DNA of 64,000 nt, from assembly GCA_903813345.2 (NCBI GenBank), contig CAIIXF020000006.1, positions 11,906,348 to 11,970,347 of the forward strand. The letters are read 5' to 3'. The translations under genes were made by a program, and so were the position numbers. Of the stretch, positions 40,436 through 53,105 are shown piece after piece; positions within the stretch are counted from its first letter, which is position 1, and every line of letters starts with the position of its first letter. This stretch comes from Owenia fusiformis (taxonomy: Eukaryota > Annelida > Polychaeta > Sabellida > Oweniidae). The notes below the pieces were generated by a model, which saw only the letters and a list, made by a program, of their open reading frames with translations, was not told the DNA's origin and made no database searches.

Positions 40436-41955
40436 TTATTTTTAATTTCGTGCGTATTCGCTTCTAAAGACTTTTAGCTTTCTGATTATGTTGAAAGGTT
40501 TTCGGGCAGTGCTTGATTTTTTCGTAGTAAATCTACCCACAAAATGTATTGGTTGGAAAGTGTTTGTTTTTTCACATTTCCTTGGATAATTTTTTCCCGT
40601 GTCGCCTAAAAGTGTCGATTATTTTTATGAGAATTTGTTTCTCTCAACTACGCAATTTAGGATGGTCGAATATTTAATAAATATTATGTATTGGGTATAA
40701 TTATTAAAAAAAATCTGAAATGTATGTTGTCAATTGCACTGTACGGTGTCAGTGTAATTGAAATTGATGAGATGTAATATTAAACAATGCAATAATTTTA
40801 TTATCCCATCGAAGTTCGGATTGATATAGGGAACGCCTCCGTCCTTTTCGTCCGTCCGTCTGTCGGGTTTTGCTTCAAATCAGTTAATAGTGACACCGTA
40901 CATCTAAAGTGCAATAACTCAAATACCGTTGGCCCGACTTTTTTGATATTTTGTACACATATACCCTATTGGGGTAGAACTTCTGCACGAAAGCAAATTT
41001 TAAAATGACCGCTCATTTAAAATGGCGACCATTTTAGTGCCGATTTTACAGTAATTTAGATACAACATTTAAAACTGTAATAGCTATGTTTTAAATTTAA
41101 AAAAATAGAATATTAATAAAGATAGAAATGTAAATATCGAAGGAGCACATGGCAGTCATTTTGACAAATGGCGGCCTTTACACGCTATTTTATGATTCTT
41201 GCTACTTGAAAAGTAGTGGAGCGATTTTGTTCATATTTGGTATGTGAATCCATAAGCATGGCACATTGTCTATTGACACTTGGTAGAAGGTCGCCATTTT
41301 GAAAAATGGCCGCCATTTAACATTTTTTATCCAATGTTTTAAATTTGAAAAATATATAAAATATTAATAAAGATAGAAATGTAAATATGGAAGGAGCACA
41401 TGGCAGCCATTTTGACAAATGGCGGCCTTTACACGCTATTTTATGATTCTTGCTACTTGAAAAGTAGTGGAGCAATTTTATTCATTTTTGATATGTGAAT
41501 ACTATAAGCATGGCACACTGTTTACTGACACTTTGGGGAGTAGGCGGCCATTTTGAAAAATGGCCACCATTTTTACGTGTGTTATTTTACCTTTTTTCAC
41601 TATAACTCAAAAGGTAATAGAGCGATTTTGTTCATATTTGATATATGAGTACTCATAAGCATAGCACACTGTCTTATGACATTTCAGCAAGTAAAAATGG
41701 CTGCCATTGACGTGTGCGAGGGGTGATCATGAATTTCTGAACCGTTGGCTCTATTTTTGCAATTTATATCCTTTCTTAGTGATTTTTCACCCAATTTAAC
41801 CCAAAATAGGAACACGCCATGAAGATTTCATTGTTTTATGACATCATTGTCCTATTATTTTTGTTACCATGGTAACCAAACGCCATAAAAGAGAATCATT
41901 TAACGTAATCAGAAAGCCAAAAGTCTTTCGAAGCGAATACACACGAAATTAAACC
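40436..41955. mobile_element. TIR-flanked element of about 1.5 kb with internal repeats
   Basis: The left end (aatttcgtgcgtattcgctt...aaagacttttagctttctgatta) is matched inverted at the right end (about 41908-41955, ...aagcgaatacacacgaaatt), arms about 50 bp. Inside are two tandem units of about 246 bp (about 41095-41340 and 41341-41590). They are rich in aaatggcNgcc hairpins, and a (CGTC)n tract follows ttattatcccatcgaagttcgg (about 40800). No transposase frame remains. Confidence 0.6.
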
Positions 41956-43432
41956 ACATACAGGGTGACCCCCAAAATGTAACCCTCTAACTTTATCAAT
42001 TATGCTGAAATCTTCTTCTATTTTTTATTTTTTTCTTAACACGTTTTTATTTCAGGTTAGCAGCATTACAATTACAATAGATACTCCGTGCAATTAAACA
42101 AGATTGTACATTTAGTAATTCAATAAGTTGCAGATTATATCTTTATATTTTCCCGTGTAGATAGAGTGCTAAATTGAGCGCAGTTTTATACTTATTAGGA
42201 TATGTTATATTTCTGGGTGTTATACCTCTAAAGGATCGTTCAAAATGTCTTGCAAGAGAACTTTGTCTCAAGAGAAGAAATCTTATCATTTTACGTTACA
42301 GATATTATTTCATTCTTCCTAAATGCATGGACCATGCACGGATTTTGGAATTTTCGGATCTTCGGAGCTAATTAACTTATTTTATTCTCAAAGAAAAATG
42401 TATGAAATACAGTACTAAAACAAGTCTGTCAGACACGTTTCTTCAAGGGGCTGTTTTTACTAAAAGAATTTAACGGGTCAATTTTTGCCAAGTAAATCAA
42501 CGGCAGATATGGGTCAGGTGAAGGGGGGGGGGGAGGGGTCGGTTACCCCTAAAGTATGATTGATATTTAAGGATATTTCTGATCAACTTATGTTCGAAAA
42601 TGACATTTCTGATCACTCTTAGAGTTCTTCTATGTTTGTCTTTGTAGACCAATTCAAACATTGAAAAATGGGTGGTGGTACAAAAAGGGTTTTCTTAACA
42701 ACTAAATAGACTTACTTACAATACAGTTTTCAGATATTTATGATATTTCAAGTGCCTGTCAGGTGACACAATTTCAAGAATATTTCTTCATCATTCACAG
42801 AGTAATTTCCTGTTTTGTCTCTGGTAAAATTTATTTTGAGACACTTTGTATTTGGATGGATCCATTAACATTGGGCATCAAAACCTTTTAATTTAATCCC
42901 CATATCATCCCCACACAACTTTTCATATAAAACCAAACAGGCATTAGTCCGTCTATAAAACAGGTGCATTTGGTCTATACATGTACCTATCTCCTCTGAG
43001 CTTGCTCGTAAGTTATTACAGAACATGACATATCAAAATGATAAATCAAAATTCCACCTTTTCTACAAGCAGTTTACATTAAATGTCAAACAACCTTGTA
43101 ATTTATTAAAGCAATTTCAGGAATTAGAAGGAATCAAAATATCAGTGTAAGACGTCTGCAATGCGTCCTAATAGATAATTATGCAGAGACTTACCACTCG
43201 ATTCATTGCTACCAATAATTAGTAATTACTGATCTTTCTAAAAACTATTTAAAAGAATTCTCTTGCAATATGCCAGAAACCACTCAACGGGGGAATTATG
43301 TAGCAGTGCCATAAAGTTGAAAATGACATGTCCATGGTTATTTTCCCATGCGGTCCATTGTTTTCAGCCTTATTTTGGTCACCGAAATCGGATATCTTCA
43401 AAATTAAGCTTGCTTTACAATCCGTTTCTGTG
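41956..43432. other. AT-rich DNA with a single mariner-type end
   Basis: cagggtgacccccaaaatg at 41961 resembles the ends of the 23180 element, but no second end was found. A poly-G run lies near 42523-42538. Short open frames here look like chance. Confidence 0.45.
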
Positions 43433-44252
43433 GTCGATATAATCCAAATGACATTTTTATTATTTTCGTACATAATTTGATGATAACATATTGTTCTAAT
43501 GGATCGGGAAATGTGTGGTCTTGCAATACCCAGTCAAAAATAAAAATGTCCAAAATTGTTCGCGATACACTACGTAGTCCTTTGACAAATGAACATATTT
43601 CTAGATATTGAACTAACGGTAAATATATCAACAGAAGCTATGTAACAAATAAATTTAATTTCGAAATAGTCTAGAAAACGCCAAGATAATTATTGTGCAC
43701 GTGTATGTCTCAGATCGATCAACATAATTGATAAGTTATCTGCAGAAAGGTTATAAAACTGGAAGACATCACATCAATTGCACCAGTAGTTAGCACCGGA
43801 GTAAAGAAAAACGGGCAAAGAGAGTACAATAAGAACATAAAACAGCTTTCAAATACCATAAAGAAGAAATTTGATGAGGAAATGGTACTTTTTATCAATA
43901 ACTTTATGTTTTATCGGTGCAGTATTCATGCAAATACTCACATACTATTAAACCAAGTGCGTGGAGAAAAAACTCAAAGTTTGAAATAAGATAATGTGAT
44001 AGGGGTCTTTACAGAGAGAAAGAGAGAGAGATAAAGTACACAAAATGTTTATCCTAGCGTTTTCATAACGTGAAACCTGAAGTTCTTCATGACACAATTA
44101 AATACTATAGGAATATTCTATGATTTAAAAAAAATCATTTATCCCTTTCAGCGGTCGATATAATCCAAATGACATTTTTAGTATTTTCGTACATAAGTTG
44201 ATGATAACATATTGTTCTAATGGATCGAGAAATGTGTGGTCCTGCAATAACC
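43433..44252. repeat. Direct repeat pair, about 98 bp each, 721 bp apart
   Basis: The stretches 43433-43530 and 44154-44252 (ggtcgatataatccaaatga ... gcaata) differ at only a few positions. Between them lies the TATA-containing segment at 43752 and a short (GA)n tract near 44013. This looks like a recent local duplication or repeat ends. Confidence 0.8.
43752..43951 (+). promoter_or_regulatory. TATA box upstream of a short signal-peptide-like ORF
   Basis: TATAAAA at 43752 lies about 120 bp before an ATG at 43874 that opens MRKWYFLSITLCFIGAVF and ends at TAA after 25 codons. A weak donor (gtattc) after GCA could instead splice on in phase 0. The arrangement fits a small secreted peptide or a first exon, but evidence is thin. 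Confidence 0.2.
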
Positions 44253-44254
44253 AG

Positions 44255-44620
44255 AGTGGATATCGATATCTTCACGAGTGAGCGCAGTGAGTGAGTGAAG
44301 GTATTTATATCCATGAGTGGATATAAATGATATGTTTGAAAAAAACATAGGATTGTCCGTTTATCCCATAGGAAAGCATCATCAGCGAAAAAAAATTGAA
44401 AAATGTATTTAAAAAAAATTGATTTTTGTTTTTTATAGAAATTAAAAGAAAATCGAAACCATTGAATATCACTTTTGAAACCATCGGATATCATCTTTTA
44501 AAAAGTGATATTCGATGGTTTCAAAGTGATATTAGATGGTTTCAAAGTGATATTAGATGGTTTCAAAAGTGATTTTCGATGATTTGTTTTTTTGCTGGAA
44601 TATGATATCTTGATCCACAT
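44255..44620. repeat. Foldback and short tandem repeats
   Basis: tggatatcgatatcttcac pairs with nearby gtgaaggtatttatatcca across a gagcgcagtgagtgagt tip. After about 120 bp come three copies of gatggtttcaaagtgatatt (about 44509-44570), with an inverted partner just before at 44460-44500. Confidence 0.7.
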
Positions 44621-46589
44621 ATCAAATATATCTTCACGTGATATTCCATCTATATCCTTCTAACCATTGGATAATATACGATATGGTTTCACATGGGGAA
44701 GATATTCAGTTGCAAGGAATGGGAATGGCGTCACAGTACAACACTGAAATATATCCGTCCAATGTGGATGACTCGATTCGTTCACAGTAGAGGGGATAAG
44801 AGGTCCATGAATGTACGCAGAGGGAGAGAAGAGCGAGGTATATAAAGAGAGGGGAAAAGATTACAAAATAAGTAATTGATAAGATGAATGGAACAAAACT
44901 AGTTGGATTTCCTAAATGGGAACAAGGTTGAGTTACCGTAGAAACAGGGCTGCCCCCAGTTCCCCGGCACTGATAGTTAAATAGGTAGTAAACAGTTTAG
45001 TTCATAATTGAGTTGTGTCGCTTTCGGAGTTTTGACTGACATTATAAATATTAGACCCATCTTTAAAAGTAAAAAAATGAAATCAAATATCCTCAGTTGC
45101 TATGGGTACACGAATGCTAACGACCATATTTAGTTGCAGACCAATGGGACTGATGATGAATAGAATAATCAAATGAGTACTTTGATTTTTGCTAAAAATT
45201 TCCAAATCGCATATATCTGTTATTAGCATATGGTAATAAATATACACTACAATATTCCAGAGATACCAACCAATCATCTTTTTGCAAGAGATCTTAGTCA
45301 TTTTAATTTTCACATCAGACTGAATTTTTGGAACGTTTGTCCAAACTGATAAAAACGTGCTTTATATTCCGTATATTTAGCCATCTGTCAGTGCAGTTTG
45401 ACTGCAAGGCCAACGTTTTCAATATCATTTCTTGCGAGGGTGGTGAAGCAGAAGATAATGATAATTTACTGGAGCAGGGGAAACATGAGAATGTTTAAAT
45501 AAGGGTGGCCAAGCATAAAATTCTGAGAAAGTGAAAGTTGATACGATATTGCAAGTAGAATCCGTAGATTTATCGCAGAAGAATATCAGAGTTAATTTCT
45601 TTTGTGTAAATGAGATATTAAAGTATTTGAAAATATCTGACTAGGGAATTGTGATTTCATGTTTGTCTTTCTCGAGAAAACAAGCCAGAAATACAAATTA
45701 AGATTAACAATTAAGATAATTGATTGATGGAATGACACCGACAAGAAATGAAAAGAACAAATTAAATGGATTTGATTGACGAGATTGTTGTGATCATTTT
45801 TAACACTGATTTGTCAGCAAGTCCTTAAGTAGTACAGGGATTTCGTTTCAGTATGAAATATGAATTGTCAATTCTGATTTTAAAAGGCCTCTTTATCCAA
45901 CGTTTCTAGAGATAGTTGGGACACCAGAACCCATTCTACTCAGTACTATTATATTTTACAAGACAAATACGACAGCGAGCGGCAAAACCGACTAGTAATG
46001 CGTCTGATAGTGATAATAGTTATTGGCTATTGGTGTTTGTTTTCTTTACGACTAGCTGTACTATTACACGTTTCTTTTTCTAGCTGTGTTTTGTTTCACA
46101 CTCTTTGATCTTTGAGGGATTAGTTTTCGTATACTAGTATCTACAAGGTTGAAAATATGTCTGATTTAAATTAGAGATCATAAAAAACATATGTTATGAT
46201 ATCGTCTTACAAAGCTACTTCTAGCATGACGTACATATTGAAGAAACTAGCCCATAGTGGCATTATTCGTGGGAAATTGCTACACCGAAGAGTTGCCATT
46301 TTTCTGTTAAAATTTTACATTGACATTTGACGGAAATACCCTTTCAAGTAAATTATAAACTTTCCGAGTTTTGTTTGTTCTTCCGTTCTATAAATACAAT
46401 TTTGATTAAATTACACACTTGCAGTAATCTGCTGAAGTGAATTACGAGGCAGGACTATTCCACTTGCATAGCTATTGCGTTCAGATTTTATTTTTATGTT
46501 CACACAAGAAGCAAAATTGTCATTATAAGTCATGATCATCATAAGTTGATTGCATTTTTAATCAGTTTTACACAATTATCGCACGTCGC
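44621..46589. other. AT-rich DNA, no gene seen
   Basis: No coding series, RNA gene or tandem array was recognised in this stretch. Short open frames are not above what chance gives. Confidence 0.45.
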
Positions 46590-47640
46590 TTATTCTAACA
46601 CATTTCCAAGAGACATCATGTTATAAAATCACAAAAAGTCAAATATCTTTTCTTGTATATATTGGACAGATTTTCTTTTACTGGACATATTTTGATTTGC
46701 ATAATTATCAGATACATAAGGGTGATATGAAAATTAATCCACTGAAACTGTTGAATATTCAAGTTAAAGGGAACTTCCTACTGATGACTTATTTTTGTCT
46801 GTTAAACGTATTTTACAAAAACAAGAACTTATTATTGATGATGAACTTTTGAAACTTTTATTACATGATTTTAGATTAGTGCGCCATACTGGAAAATTCC
46901 TGAATGCTGCTCTTATCAAAAGAGCAAGCTTTGTTTAATAATCTTATAATATTGTTTTCAAATATATTGTACAATGTGCCCCATAAGCCTAAAATAGGCT
47001 GGGTATTCTATACGAGGCACTTAAATAAATAAATAGAGATTATCCTATATGAGGTTCAGGATATTGGGAAAATATGTTATATTGGCCAAGGGATAATCCC
47101 AATATCCGGAACCGACTATAGGATAATATGTTTATCCCATACCAATCTTTGTCATCTGGTTCACATTGTTAAATCGTGGAAATATTTTAGAAAATTCATG
47201 TCCAGTTTTGTTTTCTTGGCCGTGGGTGGATTTTCCTGTTCTCTCAAATATTCCCATATTTATTTTCTCGAATTTTTGATTGATTAAGTGGATGCTCCTT
47301 CCCTTTTTAAACCATCAAACAGATTCCGATTGTCTGTGTTTTCTCCAATGTCGTGTACAGTCATTACACGAACGTTACAAATTATGAACAAATATGCGAG
47401 CGACGATTATGACGTAGCGGGCAGATATGCTATATCTGCCCGCTCGGAGCGGGACGTAAAGCTATATCTGCCCGCTGATGAAAATATAAGTTTTTACAAA
47501 CTGGCTTTATGTACCTGTAACACGTCCAAGTATGGGATAAATATACATACATACACATATACTATACCTGCCATGCTATCTGACCAGAATGAGTCACCTG
47601 GTGGTGAAATTGGTAACTACCTACTCCTCGGTTATTGGAT
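46590..47640. repeat. Diverged duplication (copy 1) split by an insertion
   Basis: 46610-46788 and 47565-47630 match successive parts of 61665-61905, for example tacataagggtgatatgaaaatt and gagtcacctggtggtgaaa. The 780 bp between them is absent from the second copy. That insert carries a 57-codon open remnant (stop near 46938), an aaataaataaatag tail (about 47023), a foldback (47040-47130) and the gggcagatat palindrome family (47360-47500). Confidence 0.7.
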
Positions 47641-47653
47641 ATCAGATCTCCCA

Positions 47654-48985
47654 CGTGAATGTCAATGTTAGACATGAATGTCACCGTTCGAAGAATGGAA
47701 TGTCAAATAATCTACCACGTCGTGAATGTCATAGTTTACAATTGGGAATGTCAAATCTCCCATATGAATGTCACAGTTTACAATGCTCCTTTTTCCAAAT
47801 AGCTTTGAAATCTCATTAAAGTCTCGTTTTTAATGAGATTTTAGGAGATTTGCATTTTTAACCAGTAAAGACTAATATTTTCTTCAATTTGATGGCATAT
47901 TTGAATTCTGTGTGTCAATTCTATCAAAACAACTTTGATTTGCACCGTTATTTACCTTTATTTATTTACTCCTACAAGGATTACAATTTTTATTATGAAA
48001 TCACATTAATCCACATGTCAATAAGATCATATAGTTACATTCTAATGGTGTTTTAAGTTGATCCAAATGGAATTACTTCTTAAATCATGAAATTAAGTGA
48101 CTCTTGCAATACATTTACATGTATTCTAGCCCTACCCTAGACCTACCAATACCCATGATGCCATCTATTGTTTCATTTATATGAAAACAGGTCAATTGGG
48201 AACGTCACATATCCCACAGGAATGTCAAAGTTTCCGAACGGGAATGTCAAATATCCCATATGAATGTCAACGTGTCCAACTGGGAATGTCAAATCTCCAA
48301 CATGAATGTCAAAATCAAATGACAAATCAACCAATATTATGAATGTCAAAGTTTTAAGATTGAAATGTCAAATTCTCCATATGCATTTCAATGTTTCCAA
48401 ATTGGAATTTGAAATTCCCTACAACAATGTCGAGGTTTTAAGATTTGACTTTCAAATCTTCCGTGTGAATGTCAAAGTTTCCAAAATGGAATATAAAATC
48501 TGTCAAAAGAATGTCAATGTTTCAAGACTGGAATGTCAAATCTCACACATGAATGTCAAAGTTTCCAATTTGGAATGTCAAATCTCACACATGAATGTCA
48601 AAGTTTCCAATTTGGAATGTCAAATCTCACACAAAAATGTCAGTTTCCAATTTGGAATGTCAAATCTCATCACAAAAATGTCAACTTTTATAAATTTGAA
48701 TATCAAATCTCCTACATGATTGTCGAAATTTCTAAATTGGAATGTCAAATCTCCCATATGAATGTTTATGTTTCCGAATTGGAAAGTCAAATCTCCAACA
48801 TGAATGTCATAGTTTACAAATTGGAATGATAAATCTCCCTCCAACAGGAATGTAATAGTTTACAAATGGGAATTTCATATATCCCACATGAATGTCAGTT
48901 TCCAAACGGGAATGTCAAATCTCCCACATGAATATCAAAGTTTCCAAATTGGAATGTCAAATCTCCCACATGAATGTCTTTTGAA
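47654..48985. repeat. 42-bp minisatellite (gaatgtcaaatctcccacat family)
   Basis: About twenty or more diverged units alternate gaatgtcaaatctcncacat with gaatgtcaaagtttccaaat and a ttgg ending. A unique stretch of about 360 bp interrupts the array (about 47820-48185). The period is a multiple of three, so frames stay open and give peptides repeating MNVKVSNLECQISH. Related degraded copies occur near 49585-49640 and 56160-56280. I consider it non-coding. Confidence 0.85.
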
Positions 48986-50038
48986 CAATGGTTGAACGGG
49001 AGGTAACGGAGGGTTGAGTAAGGCTACTTTGTGTTAATTAATATAATACAGAAAGGTTTATGGAACACAATTACTATCAAAAGATTAACTCATCTGTCTC
49101 ATTTGTTGTTGAAGAACTTTCAAATAAGAATAAATCAACAAGTTTTTCAATATGGTTCGTTGGATAGTCAAATAGTGTTAGGGGATTTCAGAAGTCATGG
49201 TTCTCTTGATTAAATGTACAAACTAACTTAGGAAAACAGTAAGTGTGAAGGGGGATCACATAGCAATTGAATATATGTCTTTGGTAGCAATTAAATCACT
49301 TGAGTGTAATGTTTAGATGGTTTAAACTTGACATCGCTTACCCAATTGAAAACTTGATAAGACAGGTTTCTCAAATGGTTTATAATATCTAGAGAAGTAA
49401 GTGGGCTCCACACAGCATTTACAATCATGAGAGTAAACCCCTATAAACTGAACTCTCCTTTAATTCAGTTTCATATTTGATAGTGTTCATCTTCAGATTG
49501 CTTTAACATGCTAATGGATGGGGAATAATCACTTGACAGAGATGTTGATCGTAGGTTTAGAGGGGGGGGGGGTATTCAAATTGATATGTTTTACTGGAAT
49601 GTTAAATCTCCCACATGATATCGAAATTTCCACATTCGAATGTTAATGTTACGATTGCTCAATGGTTCATTTAAACAAAAACGCTTGAATAGTGACTGTA
49701 ACCTTGGATAGACAGCTGTGATACACTATGGTTTACTATCTAAGAATAAGCTTCAATTTCTTGTGTTTTATTGGTCGAAGAAGCACTTTCAAATCAGAAT
49801 AAATCAACCAGTTTTCAATAACTTTTGTTGTAAACTACATCCAGTCATATAGCCCAATAATGTATAGGGATTGAGAACAATTTTCTTGATTAGTTGCGCG
49901 AAGGATGGGCTGATAAAAACAAAAGGAGTAATTTAAAGAAGGATCGGTTAGGATTTGAATCTATTCTTTTGACAATAATATCGCTCTTATGTAATCCATG
50001 TTTAGATGGTAAAGACTTGGCATTGCTTACGCAATAGT
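48986..50038. other. AT-rich DNA, no gene seen
   Basis: It contains a diverged internal repeat: a ttgttgaagaactttcaaataagaataaatcaacaag-type stretch near 49105 reappears near 49775. A poly-G run lies at 49562-49571. No coding series is seen. Confidence 0.45.
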
Positions 50039-51312
50039 AAAGGAGCACGTAGGTTATCGCAAACAATTTCAAACGATTCTAACTTGGATTATGAATATAT
50101 GGTATATCTTTTAGGTCCATTCATTATCTTCAAGAAAAGTATATATAGTGATAATTTAGTTAATCAGACCTAACAGTCAAGCCAAGTAACTAAGTCAACA
50201 TTCGAATATAAAAATCTCAAAAATCGTACATCTTTGATTTCCAAAATAATTTATGAGGTAGTTATTAAGATGATAATACACATTTTAACGTATTAATTTT
50301 GAGTACATCTCGAATCCATTCTTAACGAAGCGTTCTCAAAATAAGTATTCGAAATGTTTGAGTTCGGGATGATAAAAGTACGTTAAGATATACCGCTCCT
50401 TAACAAACTCATTTGGGAACAAGATATAGAATCAAATGCATATTCTTCTTATTTACTCCCTGACACATGCCAATGAATGTTACATAAGTAAATATCTCCG
50501 TTTTAAATAATTTTGTAAACGTTGTTCTCTACAGGTGCAATTTTGTATAATTGAAAAACAAAATTGAACATTTTGCATTTCTAAATTAATAAGTTTCTTG
50601 GAATACAACTTAACCGTTAACGATTTAAGTCATTAATAATATTTCCCTTAGTGATCCCATGCCAAATAGACAGTAACTGGGTCAATGTTTTGTGTTCAAC
50701 CTTGTTTTCATGACTTTTTAACATGAGTCGGCAATTATGTAAGAAATTTCATTTCCAAATGTAAGCGTGTCAACTCCTGTTTTTGCACAATATTTAGCCT
50801 TTTATAATGATAGATCGCCAAAATCTGCATGTACCTCTCAATGAGGCGATATGTTTTTAAATTTATAGATGTAAGCTCTAAACTCAAACAAAAATTCAAA
50901 CCACCCGCTATTATTTTGATTACACAAGACGAAATTTCCACTCCCGGGGAGCACTTTTTTAACACTTTGAAGTGGGATTCTTGAAAAATCGTTCGAATTT
51001 TCACAAAAGGTTTCACTCAGTTTTATTGCTTTGTTTAAGTCTCGACTAATATCATACTCAAATCCGATACCATAATTATGAATTAAAATGTATCATTAAA
51101 CTCACCAGGTTATATGATAAACTGTTTTGAGAATTGATGATATCAGTTAACTGTGGATATTTATATAAACTGTAAGTCGGCATGTATTCGACAGTTAATG
51201 TACACACATGATGTATGCATCAACGTGTGGCTTAAATATCAATTCGTGACTATCATATTTGGCTTTCAAAAATTAAGTTGGAAGTTACAGTGGTAGGAGA
51301 TTAACGAAAACG

Positions 51313-51834
51313 TCAATCACATCCAAATATCCGAACGACGTCAATAATTAACAATACACTTTTCGTGCATCGCGAACAAGGCAAGGTTCTGTGATCCAGC
51401 AATGTGCATTCCGAATGAAAAAATTCACAAATATCAACAAATTTCATTGAGTAGGATATTACATTCGAAATCACAACTTTCAAAATATTTGTTTTAACCA
51501 AGAATTGTAAGAACTTGAAACAAGTTGTCAGTTTTTCAAACCGCGTATCCTCATTTACGTTCTTTGACAAGAATGAATCCATTTGAAAACATAGATTTTC
51601 TTGATTATTCTTCAAAACTACCCTTGAAATATAAGTATGTAGGATATTACAGTGTATTTTGACACGCATTTGTTTGCTCCATATCATGAACAAATAAATG
51701 CAGTACCATCTTTCAATATTTGAAAACAGAAAGTTCATTCTGTATGTAAACAAGAAAAAATACATTTGTGGTTGGTTCATAATGAAAAACGACAAATAAC
51801 ATACATCTTTTGAAGTAGGGGTATACAGGGACAC
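51313..51834 (-). CDS. Unidentified 173-codon open frame
   Basis: This is one of the longest open frames in the gene-poor half, lying between the inverted arms 50039/52590. It starts at a GTG-type codon; the first ATG is some 18 codons in. The translation is rich in Phe, Ile, Ser and Leu and has no motif I know. No splice partners, promoter or poly(A) signal could be tied to it. It may be a relic of the sequence between the arms or chance. Confidence 0.2.
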   Translation of the reverse strand: MSLYTPTSKDVCYLSFFIMNQPQMYFFLFTYRMNFLFSNIERWYCIYLFMIWSKQMRVKIHCNILHTYISRVVLKNNQENLCFQMDSFLSKNVNEDTRFEKLTTCFKFLQFLVKTNILKVVISNVISYSMKFVDICEFFHSECTLLDHRTLPCSRCTKSVLLIIDVVRIFGCD

Positions 51835-52056
51835 AGTGGAAAATCAGAAATTTAGGCCATTTCCCCATGATTGCTTCACCAATATGTAACAGAACATCAA
51901 AATTATCATTTACACGTTTGCTAATAGGTTTATTGAAAATAATTGACCAGAGGTTTACTTCAATTGTGGCACCATTCTTAGTAAATATTGATGAACATAC
52001 AAATATCGAATGTTGACTAAGTTACTTGACTTGACCGCTAAGTGATATTGAAGGGG

Positions 52057-52420
52057 CAATGGACCAATCAACATACCTTTTCAAAAATGTTGACCTAATT
52101 TTCACAAAAAATGCAACCTTTTATTATATTGTTGAATGCATAATTAGAATGTGCTTTGTGACATGTTCGATTTCCTAAAAGGAAAAGTTGATTGCTCCAG
52201 GGACTTTAGAGATACTGAATTTGGATGACCAAAATGAGCTGGAACCAATGGATAGCATGAGATTTTTCAATGGAGAAATAACATGGGGAACACTTATCTT
52301 AAAGCAATTAAGTTTTTCTTTCAAAAACTATTTGATACATCAAAATAAAGAATAGTAATGCATTAAACACTGTAAAAATGGGGTCAACATCTTTGAAAAG
52401 TGTGTTGATGAGATGATTGC
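52057..52420. mobile_element. MITE-like element, 364 bp, imperfect TIRs of about 40 bp
   Basis: The left end gcaatggaccaatcaacata and onward to tgttgacc is matched inverted by the right end (ggtcaacatctttgaaaagt ... gattgc). The partner arm at about 50165 lacks the block, which gives an approximate empty site. No coding capacity. Confidence 0.65.
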
Positions 52421-52799
52421 TAGTTAAATATCTCCGAGTTTGTTTGACTTTATTATTACTATATATAATTTTCTTTGAGATAATGAATTGATCTAAAAAA
52501 TAAATCTGTCTTCCTTGTCAGAAAATAGTCATAATCCAAGATACAATCTTCTGAAATTGTTTGCGATAACCTACGTGCTCCTTTGAAAAGGTAGCTTTAC
52601 CGAGAGTGTCATAATAACTGTTAATCCAACTGTTGATTTAGAGAGACATGCCCAAATGCACATTCAAACTCGATATATGCTATATTAGGGTCTCAGGGAT
52701 TATGGGATTATAGTTTCACTTCCATGGCCCTCCAATAATAAAAACCGATTTGTGAGCGCTGATGAAATTATTGCGATGCCTCCGCACAAATCTATTAGT

Positions 52800-53105
52800 G
52801 AGCATCATATCCAGGCTGACCAATTTTTCATTCGGTACTTGTATCAAATATTCATTAAAAGCGGTGTCCCGGTACCATACAAGATTTTTTCATTTATAGA
52901 CATGTCCACTAAGCATCATAAACACATCAATCAGTGTATGATTTAATAAAAGCAATTGCAACAGTTAGTGCAAATAGGTTAATGAATAATACAGTGTGGA
53001 CAGTCGATATTGATTACGACCGTCAAGTCTAACGTATGGCTAACAAGGGAACCCTCTTAATTGATAATAAGAATTTATACAGAATATAAAACCTGATAAA
53101 CGAGC
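52800..53105. repeat. Duplicated segment (copy 1 of pair with 58610-60940)
   Basis: From about 52883 it matches 58690-58875 closely (gtgtggacag...tattgattacgacc; aacgtatggctaacaag). After the insertion in the other copy, the match resumes at 60897-60935 (taataagaatttata). Confidence 0.75.

Larger units (their letters stand above)
50039..52590. repeat. Inverted duplication, arms 50039-50215 and 52005-52590
   Basis: aaaggagcacgtaggttatc and following bases at 50039 match the complement of 52590 downward. Further on, caagtaactNagtcaacatt at about 50180 matches the complement near 52025. The right arm is longer because a 364-bp element (52057-52420) sits in it. A third diverged copy of the outer part is near 43555-43600. 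Confidence 0.75.

Noticed and set aside
48306-48829. Repeat protein with a MNVKVSNLECQISH motif
   Set aside because: The 42-bp unit length keeps frames open by arithmetic. There is no start context, splice site or conserved end.
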